DNA of 64,000 bases from Physella acuta (GCF_028476545.1 NW_026733059.1:36001-100000); one strand, 5' to 3'; numbered from the stretch's first letter, positions 1 to 12,345 are shown. Notes: generated by a model from the letters alone, not told the origin. Program-made: numbers and translations.

Positions 1-244
1 CGGCCTCATCTCCATAATGGACGTTATTGTATTTTGTCGTCTGTTTTTGTCAGTTCCTTCTGCCGGGTCGATGGACAAAACAAATCTTGTTATTCAAACG
101 GCTGGGAGGTCCCCGTGTGTTCACTTAGCTGGGAGTCGGCAGTGACGGCCTGTTACAGAACTGGAAATGACAGTCACATACAGTGCTGGTAGATTGGACC
201 TGATGGAAAATGTCTGCTGCCTTTATGCTGGTTATTTGTGTGGT

Positions 245-318
<74 letters not shown>

Positions 319-1680
319 TGGATTCTAAGGCACATCATTATAAGGACGATAAAGCCAATGGCGTCCTGTCAATAAAAGCTTAACTTAGTCTCTGATGCTT
401 GAACTTGCTCCGTAGGACGGGTGTCCGTCTATCCACATAGACCAGGTGACTCTATTTGATGACTGAACTAGACATGACTCAGACGGAAGTGGATACTAAT
501 CCACGCTACGTAATGAGGGTCCCGGAAATAATTGCGTCGCCACCGTTACCATAGTTACGATAAAATTTTTAATTTATTTACCTACAGTTTCGTAATTCTT
601 TTCTTGTCTAACCTTCTTCCTCGTCTACTCTTTACACAAACACACACACAAACACACACACACACGATAGCTTCCTATCTCTCCGTCTCTGTCAATAGAA
701 GGAAGTATTCGTAGGTCGTGTGTGTATCGATACTCCCAGCATGCAAATACCAGTCTCTTTACAAGTCATGTATAACAAATGTTGTATTCGAATACCGATC
801 TTCTCAACTCCGACATCGATAGCCTCATGGCTTCCATGTTTATCTTGTGTCAATAGATGTCCCGGACCATCCCAACCCCCCCCCCCCTCCACCCTCACAC
901 ACACACTCACACACACACTCACACACTCACCACATCAATTCCATCCATCCCAAACACATCATCCCCCGTCCACACCCACACCACAACAACCCAGTCCCCA
1001 CATACACGACCCAATCCAAATTACACGCGTACCGACCCAAACCCCTCCCACACACACACCGCACCTTCCCCACCCACACACACACCACCCCAACCCTAGC
1101 CTCGACCCATCTGCGCTAAACATGGATTTACTAACAGCTTTCTACCATTCTTCTGTTTAGTGTCTTCTTAGCTACTCATGAATAAACTGTGAATATGTAA
1201 GATTATATGGGTGTCTGTATGTATGGTCGACCCAACAATTGTTTGTTGTCTGTTGTTAGGCTACCCAACATGTGTATGTGTGGTTTCATTCAATATGTAT
1301 GAATATAATTGTCGCAAATAAATTTTGCATAAGTTATTGCTTACTTAGGCTCGTATTGGTGTTATTTTGAAATAATTTTTGTAACAAAAATTTCATACAT
1401 ACTGCATAAATTTAAATTCCCCTATATAACAAAGTTGAGCATTCTAAACATTATTTTTAAAAAAAAAAAAGTTCAAGAAATAATCTTAGAATTTCATGTG
1501 ATAGTTTTTATAGCGGAAGGGAAGCAACTCCGCCTATACTAAAAGTAACTTTGTTTTTATGGTACTCTCCCTTACCTACTATCCCGTCTGATATTGTTAT
1601 TTGGGAGAAAAATCAATACAACACTTGCAGAACAATTTAGCTCTTCGCGAGCTGGTGAAGGGGTGGTTGATGTTCCATAA
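1..1680. other. No gene seen; AT/CA low-complexity DNA
   Basis: I see no recognisable coding region. A (TA)n microsatellite lies at about 248-311. A CA/CCA-rich low-complexity stretch lies at about 640-665 and 880-1110, with a C-run near 877. Open frames across 720-1160 translate to Pro/His/Thr-rich peptides that only reflect the CA-rich composition. The rest is unique-looking AT-rich DNA with no motif I can name. Confidence 0.6.
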
Positions 1681-2180
1681 TTGTCTGTATCGTGTAGCAT
1701 CGATGTTTTTGTAGTGTTTGTTAGAGGCGTATTTGTGTAGATGGTGTTGTAGTGGTTTTTGTAACGTTTTTGTAGTGTTTGGTAGAGGCGTGTTGGTGTC
1801 TGTTTGGATAGTGTTGTAGTGGTTTTAGTAATGTTCTTGTGGTGTTTAGTAGAGGCGTTTTGATGTAGATGGTATTGTAGTGGTTTTTTGTAATGTTTTT
1901 GTAGTGTTTGGTAGAGGCGTGTTGATGTTTGTGTAGATGGTGTTGTAGTGGTTTTTGTGGTGTTTGGTAGAGGCGTGTTTGTGTAGATGGTTTTGTAGTA
2001 GTTTTTTTAATGTTGTGTAGTGTTTGGTAGAGGCGTGTTGATGTTTGTGCTGATGGTTTTGTAGTGGTATTTGTAATGTTTTTGTAGTGTTTGTTAGAGG
2101 CGTGTTGATGTTTGTCTAGATGGTGTTGTAGTGGTTTTTATAATGTTTTTGTATTGTTTGGTAGAGGCGTGTTGATCTTT
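1681..2180. repeat. Minisatellite, unit 57-68 bp, about 8 copies
   Basis: The core TAGAGGCGTGTTGATGTTTG recurs at about 1722, 1782, 1850, 1911, 1968, 2028, 2095 and 2161, with spacings of 57-68 bp. Units differ by small indels in the T-rich part. It is G/T-rich on the plus strand and contains no convincing open frame. Confidence 0.85.
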
Positions 2181-2184
2181 GGTT

Positions 2185-2735
2185 TATGTAACGATTTCGT
2201 AGAGTTTGTCTCCCTTTAGGCTTTGGCTATTTGGACGGCCGTGTACTGGGTAGCCGCTGACTAGCGTCATACGGACCAGAAACCAATAAAGCACAAGCCG
2301 ATGTTGTGTCATTGTGTTAAGTGGATGCTCGGGTCGTCTGCTGTCTCGTGCGTTGTAAACGTAACCTCGCTTCCGTTGTGCCGTGGTCATATGCCACAGA
2401 TGTCAAGTTACTATTGTACACAGTGTCATCTGAATGACATGTATTTGAGTTATAAAATATTATCACATAAAATAGTCATTAACTGCTTGTGAACACAATC
2501 TGATTTTAACCCTATTTGACCTCAAGTTTTGAATTCACATGATCCCTAGCCCACAAATCACAAACGTTAACCCTGTATCGCCACGAGTTTTTAACCCTAT
2601 GGTGGCCAACCATAACCATAAAATCAGAATTAAGCAAGCTATATTTTATATTGTTACAGTTCAAGGAAAGAATGTACCAAGTCAATGGACGTGATTCTAT
2701 ACAACATGCTCAATCTGTATGGTACTCTTATCTTG
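2185..2735. other. No gene seen
   Basis: Mixed-composition DNA. Short open frames of 60-70 codons on both strands have no family signature. Nothing else was recognised. Confidence 0.5.
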
Positions 2736-3180
2736 CTTACATACGACTCACATACTGCTTATATTTCATTCAGGCTGCTCATACATTTCTTGTCAGATTG
2801 CTCATAAATTGCCCACATACTGCACATAAAGTGGCTAGTAAAAAGTAAAGATTCCTCTTTAAACCTAGCGATCCATTGGGCAGATCAAGTGGAGTTCATA
2901 TTTTTCTTGACCTCGGCATATAACGGGATTATGTGGTCAGCACTATGTTGACGTTAGTTAGGTAACCATCAGAGTTAGGTGGACTCAAGAACGTCCCACT
3001 AACTTCAATCCGGATTCGAACTCGAAACTATGGGTTAGAAGTCTAGCGCTCCACCGCTAGGCCACGCCGTCCCATATACTGCCTACATACTGCACATATA
3101 GTGCTTACATACTGTCCATACATTGCCTATATGCTGTCCATATATTGCCTTATAGTGCCTACATACGTATTGCTAACAAA
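2736..3180. repeat. Degenerate CATACTGCC-type array split by a SINE
   Basis: Diverged copies of a short unit like CATACTGCCTA occur at 2736-2830 and again at 3075-3175. A SINE at 2869-3074 lies between the two halves, so the SINE probably inserted into an existing array. The unit is about 10-13 bp and poorly conserved. Confidence 0.5.
2869..3074 (-). mobile_element. tRNA-derived SINE, family 1, fullest copy
   Basis: Read on the minus strand from 3074, the head has an RNA polymerase III A box, TGGCCTAGCGG, and a B box, AGTTCGAATCC, at tRNA-like spacing. A body ending near 2869 follows. The body (ATAACGGGATTATG and the stretch containing GTGGAGTTCATAT on the plus strand) is shared with copies at 34210-34347 and 60469-60556. 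The head and middle are shared with 55745-55874. A tRNA origin follows from the A and B boxes; which tRNA is unclear. No coding capacity is present; such elements depend on a LINE for retroposition. Confidence 0.75.
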
Positions 3181-3660
3181 CAGTTTGAAAAAAAACATTG
3201 AAAGTATCCTTCCATTTGTTCAATAAACAATCAATCTACATAACTCTCATTCTGAAAAGTGTTGTGAAATCCACAAATTTAGTATCGAAAAGTTCTTTAT
3301 ATCCTGACCGACTTCTAACCAGAGGTATCGATACTAACGCATCAAATATCCCATTTGTTCAAATATCCTGAAAGAAAAACCCAGACAGGGAATCGATACT
3401 TTAATATCGTCACGCGGATCGACTTGCGGCTGGTGCACTATGGGGGGGGGGGGGGGGGGGGTGTTGTAGAAAATAACAAAAAACACAACACAACGAAGAC
3501 CGGCTTTATGTTGCTGGATGTCTGATGTTGACAACTTGACAGAGCTGTATCCAGCTTCTCTACGTAACTTTGTTCCGTGGCTAGCCACCCGGAAGTTCTT
3601 CTTTTTCTTTTTTTTTTCTGTCTCCCGGGCAACCGAGTTTTGTTACACGTTCTCTTTTTA
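3181..3660. other. No gene seen; contains (G)20
   Basis: AT-rich DNA with an uninterrupted run of 20 G at 3442-3461. Open frames that cross this run on the minus strand become proline-rich only because of it. Confidence 0.6.
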
Positions 3661-3678
3661 ATGCCACACGTGTGAACA

Positions 3679-3691
3679 TGGTATATATATG

Positions 3692-3742
<51 letters not shown>

Positions 3743-3743
3743 G

Positions 3744-3820
<77 letters not shown>

Positions 3821-4105
3821 GTATATATATGTATGTATATGTATATGTATGTATGTATGTGTATGTATGTATGTGTATGTATGTATGTGTATGTATGTAT
3901 GTGTATGTATGTATGTGTATGTATGTATGTGTATGTATGTATGTGTATGTATGTATGTGTATGTATGTATGTGTATGTATGTATGTGTATGTATGTATGT
4001 GTATGTATGTATGTGTATGTATGTATGTGTATGTATGTATGTGTATGTATGTATGTGTATGTATGTATGTGTATGTATGTATGTGTATGTGTATGTATAT
4101 GTATA
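3679..4105. repeat. (TA)n followed by a 14-bp GTGTATGTATGTAT array
   Basis: Positions 3679-3830 are TATA/TATG microsatellite. Positions 3830-4105 are about 19 copies of the 14-bp unit GTGTATGTATGTAT, very uniform. Long open frames of Tyr/Ile/Val/Cys or His/Thr repeats on both strands arise from this array and are not genes. Confidence 0.95.
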
Positions 4106-4329
4106 TACAAATTAAAACAACATCCCTTCCCTCATTACGCAGCACACATAAAAATTATCAACATTTTTTTTAAAAATCTACAACAAAACTTCTCGATGTA
4201 GCCTTTTCCATAACAAATACATCAACAATATTAAATATAAGAAGAAAAATATTTACATAGAGGAAGAATAATTTTTTTTTAAATTGTAGAATCTTGATTG
4301 AGTTTTGTGTCGAAATAAAAAAATAAACC
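4106..4329. other. No gene seen
   Basis: AT-rich spacer between the 14-bp array and the pearl-like element. Nothing was recognised. Confidence 0.5.
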
Positions 4330-5017
4330 GGGAGTGATCTCCCCTAAACTTTCTCGAATATTCTTATATAAAATAACAGGGGATGGGAACTCGGGCTATA
4401 GACATGATTTTTAATCCATTTTAAATACTTAAAGTTTTAAAAATAGAATAAAATCTCGTAGACAAATTAATTGCACACCAAGTGAACGCGAAATAAAAAA
4501 GCGCATAATAGTGCGCAATATTATTATTACTTTTAAAATTCACATTAGTTTTTTGAGAAATCGGAAGTAGCGTAAAGTACTACTTCCAGTCAACGGAAAT
4601 GACTCAAAATTTAATAGAAGGTAGAGAATTAGATCTTTTACTTACGTATGAAATTTCATTTATCTATCTGAAATAGTACTCAAGTTATAGGCTTTTGAAA
4701 AATTCAAAGTAGAAAAAGTACCACTTCCGGTTGTCGGAAATCGCTCAAAAGTTGATACGGATCTACGATTTTGATAAAATACTTATATATGAAATTTCAT
4801 CAACCTAGCTGTAACGGTACTCAAGTTATCGTGTTTACACACGGACACACACACACACAGACACACACACACACAGACACACAGACATACGGACAAGATT
4901 GCAAAATTATGTTTTTCCGTATCAGTGAGATGCAAAACGTCGAGATTTGCAAAAATCTCGATTTTTTTTTTTTGCACGATTACAAGACTTTCTCTATACT
5001 TCGTATATACGAGAAAG
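4330..5017 (+). mobile_element. Pearl-like / non-autonomous Helentron-type element (tentative)
   Basis: The segment begins near a small hairpin, GGGAGTGATCTCCC, followed by ACTTTCTCG. It then has two diverged tandem cores of about 135 bp (about 4550-4690 and 4695-4830), each ending in TACTCAAGTTAT. A CACACACAGA microsatellite follows (4839-4885), then a hairpin CGAGATTTGCAAAAATCTCG. Near the end lies a terminal hairpin with 8-bp arms, ACTTTCTC and GAGAAAGT (4987-5018). Tandem cores, then a microsatellite, then a 3' hairpin is the plan known for molluscan pearl elements and Helentron-derived elements. It has no coding capacity. Exact ends are uncertain, and it could be another unclassified repeat. 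Confidence 0.45.
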
Positions 5018-5612
5018 TAAAAACAGACACGCGTCGAAATGTCTGCTTGGCCGGTTTCGTTTTGAGAAGATATCAGGAGTCATCCTGTGACGTACAGGGG
5101 TCATTGTGTACATACGTCATCGTTTTGTGTGTTGTATCTAGCGGAAAAGATTACGTTTGGGGTTTGAAGATGGTGGTTAACGACAGCTAGAGGGGGAGAG
5201 TGGAGTCATATAAAAGTCTGGGTTTTTGTAGTTGTGTGTTTGTGTGTGTTTTTTTTATGTTCGGTCAAGGGTTAAACAGACCAGGGGTCTTGTGAAGGGG
5301 AAGCTTGTGGTGGACATGTTATATGTATTGAAAGTTAGGTAAAGAATGATGTCGAGAAGGGTGTTACCTTCTGCACTAATGAGGCAGTGGCTGATGCTAT
5401 GGTTGAACTAAGAGAGAAATAAATAGCTCACCAGGACTGGTCAGCTCAATAGCTCACTCGTTATAGACTGTAAAGTATAGGCTGGTAGATAGAATAATGG
5501 CGGAGTATTAATGGCTCTTACGTGGGGGCTAGTTGTGCTTTTTGGTTCTTAAATGACTCTCGTGGATTGCTAAAATTTTACTCAACCCCGACCACACACA
5601 CACACACACACA

Positions 5613-5648
<36 letters not shown>

Positions 5649-6610
5649 CACTTTTGACATTCATTGTTTCGTACCCGTACAAACACACGCAGATACATAC
5701 TAGTGCTAATGATGTAATCGCCTTCGTCACATTTTAATTACAATTTTATAGGATGAAATTAATTAACCTTAAAGAGCAAACCACAGTTTACTCTAATCAA
5801 AATGACCTTCCATATTTATACATTTAAAATTGTTATTAATGCAACCCACTACCCTTGATGCACGCCAAATGTAAGAAAAAATCGAGAATATTTTTTTTTA
5901 AATCTTGTGTTCCTACCTTCCGATGCAAGGCGATAGCAAGCTTTGCATTACGAATATATGAACCTCTATCTAAACTATAAAACTATTTCAAAACTAATAT
6001 ACAAAAATTTTATGCCATTTTTTTAAAAATCAGAATTTAGTATGCACACGTTTCCCTCCCTTTATAACAGGAAAGATAACCAGATACATCGATCCAGATT
6101 GTCTGTGGCAGCTATTCACGGAGTACTCTCCCATCTCACGAGGTTGCCGCCCCTTGTTGCCACACAAAGCAAATATCGTTATTCCGCCGTTGTCCGTTCC
6201 GTCTGGGTCGAGACTTGAACCCAGCCCTTTGTGCTCATGTTATTTCAATTATCGTCCTTGTTAAAGTAGCGCGGAGTGGACGGGACGAGATCACGTGGGG
6301 AGTGGGGAGGGGCTGGAAAAGGAAATGACGTAATGACCGTGGAAGTTGGTTATGTAATAAAAAGGGGGAGACAAATGGGGTGTATGCAGGTCAAATTTGT
6401 GATTGTGTTTTCTTTACCTCGGATAAGAAGGAAAAAAAATGGCTTCCCAGTTACGGTGTTTAGCCAACGTGCAGGATAGATGCTAGAACTGATCAGGATA
6501 AGTTCTTTGTACGGGTCTGAAGGTGGAGGTATAGGGGTGAAGGGTATAAGGGGGGTGTACAGACAGGGCTAGTATGGGGTTCATCCCTGCAGTACAATTG
6601 CACTGCTTTG
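5018..6610. other. No gene seen; CA/TA microsatellite and a possible SINE relic
   Basis: A (CA)n-(TA)n compound microsatellite occupies about 5592-5645. Around 6095-6260 the minus strand carries a B-box-like GGGTTCAAGTCTCGACCC, which suggests a tRNA-related relic. I do not find a clear A box, so I do not call a SINE. The rest is unique-looking and AT-rich. Confidence 0.45.
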
Positions 6611-6618
6611 TTAAACAA

Positions 6619-6712
<94 letters not shown>

Positions 6713-6725
6713 TGTGTGTATATAT

Positions 6726-6794
<69 letters not shown>

Positions 6795-6795
6795 C

Positions 6796-6873
<78 letters not shown>
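6619..6873. repeat. (TA)n microsatellite with GTGTGTGTA interruptions
   Basis: Two long (TA)n tracts separated by TAGTGTGTGTGTATATATAC at about 6710. The TAGTGTGTGTGTAT block recurs at about 6871, so a larger segment was duplicated inside the microsatellite. Tyr/Ile open frames here are spurious. Confidence 0.95.
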
Positions 6874-6875
<2 letters not shown>

Positions 6876-7192
6876 TGTGTGTATGGGTGATATTATTCCG
6901 GTTTTAACAGGTCGCTCCAAAATCCGAATAATTAATTCGGACATAGACCGGTCGATGGGGGTTTGAATTGGCCAATGTGCGAACTGGCCGGCCAGCTGAC
7001 TTGGTGCGGCTTAAACTTTTATACAGTCTTATGACTATATGGTTCAAATATAGAGTAGATTATCAGATTTGAGAGACCTAACGTGTATAATATCAAGCTT
7101 ACATTAGGCAATGGCTTGACTCATGCAGCTAGTTTTTCCTTCCACCTTATACCAGGCAAATGCTGGGTGCAAACGAGTTCTGAGCTACGAGC
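6874..7192. other. No gene seen
   Basis: Unique-looking DNA between the (TA)n tract and the hAT cluster. Nothing was recognised. Confidence 0.5.
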
Positions 7193-7246
7193 ACTGGATG
7201 CAGTGGCGTAGCGAGGTCGGGTGTCACCCGGTGCGGCACTTAATGG

Positions 7247-7507
7247 CAGAAGCTTAGCGATGGGGGGGCAGGGGGGTACATATGTCCCCGGGCGCCGACC
7301 TTAGGGGGCGCCAAAATGGGTTGTAAAAACCAATTAAATGTCTTTTTAGCTGCATTTTTGCAGTTGGGGGGTGCAAATCGAAAGTTTGAGGGGGTGCAAA
7401 TCGAAAGTTTGAGAGGGGGGGGGGGCGCAAATCGAAAATTTGCTCCCGAGGGGGGCGCCAAATTGAAAGTTTGTCCCCGGGCGCCGGGAAGGGTCGCTAC
7501 GCCTCTG
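7247..7507. mobile_element. Non-autonomous hAT element nested in the outer hAT
   Basis: It starts CAGAAGCTTAGCGATGG and ends GGGTCGCTACGCCTCTG. A perfect 8-bp duplication, CTTAATGG, lies at 7239-7246 and 7508-7515. Inside is a small tandem array of TGCAAATCGAAAGTTTGAG-type units (about 7373-7470), joined to CCCCGGG-containing subterminal DNA. The same internal unit occurs in the hAT copy at 41999-42235, so the array belongs to the element family and not to this locus. Confidence 0.85.
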
Positions 7508-7525
7508 CTTAATGGTGTCTCCCTC

Positions 7526-7672
7526 CAGGGGCGTAGCGACCCTTCCCGGGGACAAACTTTCAATTTTCGATTTGCACCCCCTCCCCTTCAAACTTTCGAT
7601 TTGCACACCCCCCCCCCCTCAAACTTTCGATTTGCACACCCCCCCCCCCTCAAACTTTCGATTTGCACCTCT
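7526..7672. mobile_element. Truncated third hAT copy, inverted relative to its neighbour
   Basis: CAGGGGCGTAGCGACCC at 7526 matches the reversed right end of the nested element, and the following DNA repeats the AAACTTTCGATTTGCACC unit in opposite orientation. I find no second terminus and no 8-bp duplication of TCTCCCTC, so this copy is truncated or arose by duplication and inversion of its neighbour. Confidence 0.6.
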
Positions 7673-7844
7673 TAAAAGACTATTTAACACTCTAATTAAT
7701 CACTTAACTAAGTGGAATTATCATTTTTCTCTATATATTTTTCTATCTTTTGCCTTGGTGCCACCCCCCTAAATAGTGTCACCCGGTGCGTTCCGCACCC
7801 CCCGCCCCCCCCCCCCCCCCCCCCGCTACGCCTCTGACTGGATG

Positions 7845-8634
7845 GGCTATCAGCGCAACCATTCCGTTCTAAACTACTTTCACTCACCTCGTAAGCCACG
7901 TGACAGAGTTAACCATTTCCGGTTTCTGAATAGGTCATGTCATGGTGACTTCAGTAATAAAAACCACGCTAATTATTGATTCAGATTTACAATAGTAATA
8001 CTTCTTTCTTAATGAAGGTGGCCTCCTCATACATAATACAAAACGTCTAATTACAATTTTATTTTTAACCTTGGAAATTTAAATGTTTAATTAAATGGTG
8101 CGTGAGAGACCAAAACCACTGTACGCACATTTCTAGGGGTCAGTTTTGGATCATGGAAAGTTTGAGATAGATCAGTGTAGCAGGGACCCTTTTCCCAAGG
8201 TCGCCACGATGTCCGTCCTTGGTTTCGCGATTGGTGGCAACATTGCGCTGAGCCGTTTGGAGAAGCAGGATTGCATCCCCTAATAATTATTATAATATAT
8301 TTTTAGGCCATCATGGAAATTATTTATGTGGACTTTTTTTTTTTTTTAAATACTTTTATTTGCAATTAAAACAAGTACATCAACATCAAATCTTTTAACA
8401 TCATTTTGAACACCAAATGAAAACGAAAGGTTTTGCAAATGTACATAATGAATATTTACATGATGTCATGTATTTGATTATAAAAAAAAATTGCAAAGGA
8501 TGACAGTAAAAGGGGTGAAGGTCAAATGAAAGTGTCAGAAGTCTGGGTGGGGAGAGGAAAGGAAATTTTTCAGAGAGGGTCAATGGGACAGTGAAGCATT
8601 TTCTATGTAGGGAAACAACTTAAGTTGACTAGTT
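7845..8634. other. No gene seen
   Basis: AT-rich DNA between two hAT elements. Short open frames have no recognisable motif. Confidence 0.5.
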
Positions 8635-8990
8635 CAGGTGTCGGCAACTGAAAGGAAAACCCAGCCTATGTCTTGCTTGAAGAAGTGGTTTGTTTTAATA
8701 ATAAAATACTTTTTTGTTGAATACATGGTGAGCGGTAAATTACTTAATTACGAAAAATCCGAAAAAAATTATTGCCATGAAACCAAAGCTACTCTTAACA
8801 TAAATCACTTCAGCATTTATATAAACAAAATGAAGGGTGTTTTCACTGAGAGATTTGAGCTATTCAAAACAAATGCAAGTACTCTGACTTACATAGTAGA
8901 TCTTCTCAACACAAATTCAAATGAGATTATCTCATATATTCAAAGCTATTTATTTTAAATTATATATATATAGTATGATATGTGTTTAGG

Positions 8991-9053
<63 letters not shown>

Positions 9054-9149
9054 CTATTTACATTAAAATGTTAGTGGCTCTTTAAAAACCTGGTAATGTT
9101 GTAAATTGTAACTTTTGGCTCTTTCGAGTCAAAAGGTTGCCGACCCCTG
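8635..9149. mobile_element. hAT element remnant with transposase scrap
   Basis: The left end CAGGTGTCGGCAAC and right end GTTGCCGACCCCTG are inverted repeats with one mismatch in 14. They are flanked by a perfect 8-bp duplication, GACTAGTT, at 8627-8634 and 9150-9157. The right subterminal region reads AAAGAGCCA / GGCTCTTT, as in many hAT elements of the GGGGTCGGCAAC type. A (TA)n tract at about 8991-9048 has expanded inside the element. At 515 bp it is an internally deleted derivative of a longer autonomous copy. Confidence 0.88.
8638..8958 (+). pseudogene. hAT transposase fragment
   Basis: An open frame of 106 codons lies entirely inside the hAT element at 8635-9149, and its first Met falls inside the terminal repeat, so that Met is not a natural start. 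The second half, around residues 62-95 (FSIYINKMKGVFTERFEL and the ASTLTYIVDLLN stretch), resembles the region of hAT transposases and hAT-derived host proteins where a helix and a FxxRFxxF-like motif precede the catalytic core. I see no BED zinc finger, no catalytic Asp/Glu set and no C-terminal dimerisation block. It is a scrap left by internal deletion. The family match is from memory of the motif style and is only moderately sure. Confidence 0.35.
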
Positions 9150-9157
9150 GACTAGTT

Positions 9158-9740
9158 GAAAGGGTGTTGTATGTGGACTCGATATTGTAGTTAAGAACAG
9201 TTTAGATCACATACATTAATTGATCATAGATCTAGACTTTAATTAAGCTGAAAGGAGTGTAAAAAAATGTCATGTTTTGTGTGCGTTATTAATTAAACTT
9301 CTAAATCTAAAATTTATTATTTTTATTCGTGTATTTTTTAAAATACTTTTCATTTTTCTAGTAATTACTAAATTACTATAGTTGACTGTTAATTAAACGT
9401 GGATTTAATATTAGCCCTCTTGTTTTCTACAAATTGCTCATTTTGGGAATTATACAAAAGTTACTGTTCCTAAACCGCGAGTTATTAGCAGTTATCGTAC
9501 CTGGCATGTATCTCGTATTTGAATTTTAAAACATTGGTAACATTATTTTACTTTTTAAATAAATTTAATCATCCAGCGTCGTGAATGAATAGCAATTGGT
9601 TTTTCTTTTTTTTTTTAAACTTTATAAACCAACACGGAATTTGTGAAAAGGTGATTTTTTTTTACGGTTGGGATTTTTATTCAGGAAGCGAATGAATTAG
9701 TGCTCAGCTCATTTGGTCAATGAATGGAGTTTGATTAGAG
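9158..9740. other. No gene seen
   Basis: AT-rich DNA with poly-T runs. Nothing was recognised. Confidence 0.5.
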
Positions 9741-10035
9741 GTAGATAAGAACCAAAGAAGGGTGATAAAATTAATTATTTTAAAGCACATAATATACTGA
9801 TTGGATGAAAAATTAGAGTTTTAAATGTAAGATTTTCGTTTAAAGCAAACTCTTAAGAAAGTTGTGTTTTTTTTTCTGCCGTAATAGATAAGAAACACGC
9901 TAAGGGTAATAAAATCAATTTATTAAAGCAAATAATATACTGATTGGATGAAAAATTATAGTTTTAAATTTCAGATTTTTTTTCAGAGCAAAATCAAAAT
10001 CTTAGGAAAGTTGTAAAGTTTTTTCTTTGTCGTAA
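9741..10035. repeat. Tandem duplication, unit about 142 bp
   Basis: TAGATAAGAA...GGTGATAAAA is followed by ACTGATTGGATGAAAAATTA at about 9798, and the same order recurs from 9884 (ACTGATTGGATGAAAAATTA at about 9940). Two copies diverged by several substitutions and indels. Confidence 0.85.
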
Positions 10036-10080
10036 TTCACCCATTTATCCATCGATCGCTCATGTATCCACATATTAACC

Positions 10081-10450
10081 TATTCACAAACCCATCCACC
10101 AAACATCAACCACTTCTCCAAACCATTCACCAACCCATCCACAAACCCATCCATCAACCTATCCAACAAACATCAACCACTTCACCAAACCATCTACCCA
10201 CTTATCCACCGACCGATCAACGCACCAATCCATCAACCCATCCACCAATCTATCCACCAACCCATCCACCAACACATCCATCAATCCATCCACCAACTCA
10301 TCCATCAACCCATCCATCAACCCATCCATCAACCCATCCATCAATCCATCCACCAACCCATCCACCAACCCATCCACCAACCCATCCACCAACTCATCCA
10401 CCAACCCATCCATCAATCCATCCATCCATCAACCTATCCACCGACCAGTC
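10081..10450. repeat. Minisatellite, 12-bp unit CCATCCACCAAC
   Basis: About 30 copies of CCATCCACCAAC with CATCAA variants. The 12-bp period keeps frames open on both strands (Thr-His-Pro-rich or Leu-Val-Asp-Gly-rich). I read these as repeat translations, not genes. Confidence 0.9.
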
Positions 10451-10924
10451 CAACAACCAACACACAAATTCTACTTCACCTGCCTTCATTGAACACCTAC
10501 GAACTGAACTAAAAATGACAACACCACACCATTTTTTTAAAAACTCAACTTCAGCGAATTAAAGAAGAACGTAATTAAATCAATCCCACTTTTAAAATAA
10601 ATACCATATCGTTATCGACCTGCTTAGGGTTTAAATTCTCGTCTGGACAGGAGATATTTTACTCACGTTGCTCTCGTGCACGCGAGCTCATCTGATTGGT
10701 TTATAAAGTGGTCTCTGCACATATCGATCTGGTAATGTTTTTTTTTTAATCCGGCGCGAGTAGGTCAAGAGTTCAAGGTCACGGGTATTACCCCCCCCCC
10801 TGTTTGCACACACACCGCGCTGTATCTTGTTATGGGCATCTATACCCACCCCTTCCCCAGCTCCCTCCCCCTTCCTCAACTCCCTCCCCACACACTTCCC
10901 AACACGCACATTTACCATTTAGCC
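10451..10924. other. No gene seen; pyrimidine-rich stretch
   Basis: A C-run lies at about 10791-10800 and C/T-rich DNA runs to 10905. Nothing was recognised. Confidence 0.5.
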
Positions 10925-10932
10925 CGTGACAG

Positions 10933-11235
10933 AACCATATTTGACTCTTAATTTCTACGACTCTCATATATGTGACTCGTAGATTTTTTTTATTCTTAGA
11001 TTTGTGACCTATTAGATATGTGACTCTTAGATATGTGACTCTTAGATATGTGACTCTTAGATATGTGACCTCTTAGGTGTGCGACTTTTGGATATGTGAC
11101 TCTTGGATATGTGACTCTTGGATAAGTGACTCTTAGGTATGCGACTTTTGGGTATGAGACTCTTGGATATGTGACTATTTGATTTGTGACTCTCTGATTT
11201 GTGACTCCTAGATTTTTGACTGTTCTTAGGTTTGT
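10933..11235. repeat. Minisatellite, 15-bp unit
   Basis: Copies of ATATGTGACTCTTAG and variants (GGATATGTGACTCTT, GGTATGCGACTTTTG) run for about 20 units. The 15-bp period gives minus-strand open frames of repeating Ser/Lys/His or Val/Thr/Tyr, which are spurious. Confidence 0.9.

Positions 11236-12345
<1,110 letters not shown>

Larger units (their letters stand above)
7201..7836. mobile_element. Non-autonomous hAT element (outer copy of a nested cluster)
   Basis: The element starts CAGTGGCGTAGCG and ends CGCTACGCCTCTG, giving 13-bp terminal inverted repeats with one mismatch. It is flanked by a perfect 8-bp duplication, ACTGGATG, at 7193-7200 and 7837-7844. An 8-bp duplication with CAG...CTG ends is the hAT superfamily signature. 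GTGTCACCCGGTGCG lies just inside both ends. The middle is occupied by later insertions (7247-7507 and probably 7526-7672). There is no transposase; a C-run of about 20 lies near the right end. Confidence 0.85.

Noticed and set aside
2975-3074. Genuine tRNA gene
   Set aside because: A and B boxes are present but the acceptor and anticodon stems do not close, and the sequence continues into a SINE body shared with other loci.
3438-4201. Tyr/Ile/Val/His/Thr-rich frames
   Set aside because: Translations of (TA)n and the 14-bp TGTATG array.
6095-6260. Third SINE family
   Set aside because: Only a B-box-like word is present. There is no A box at the right distance and no second copy in the window.
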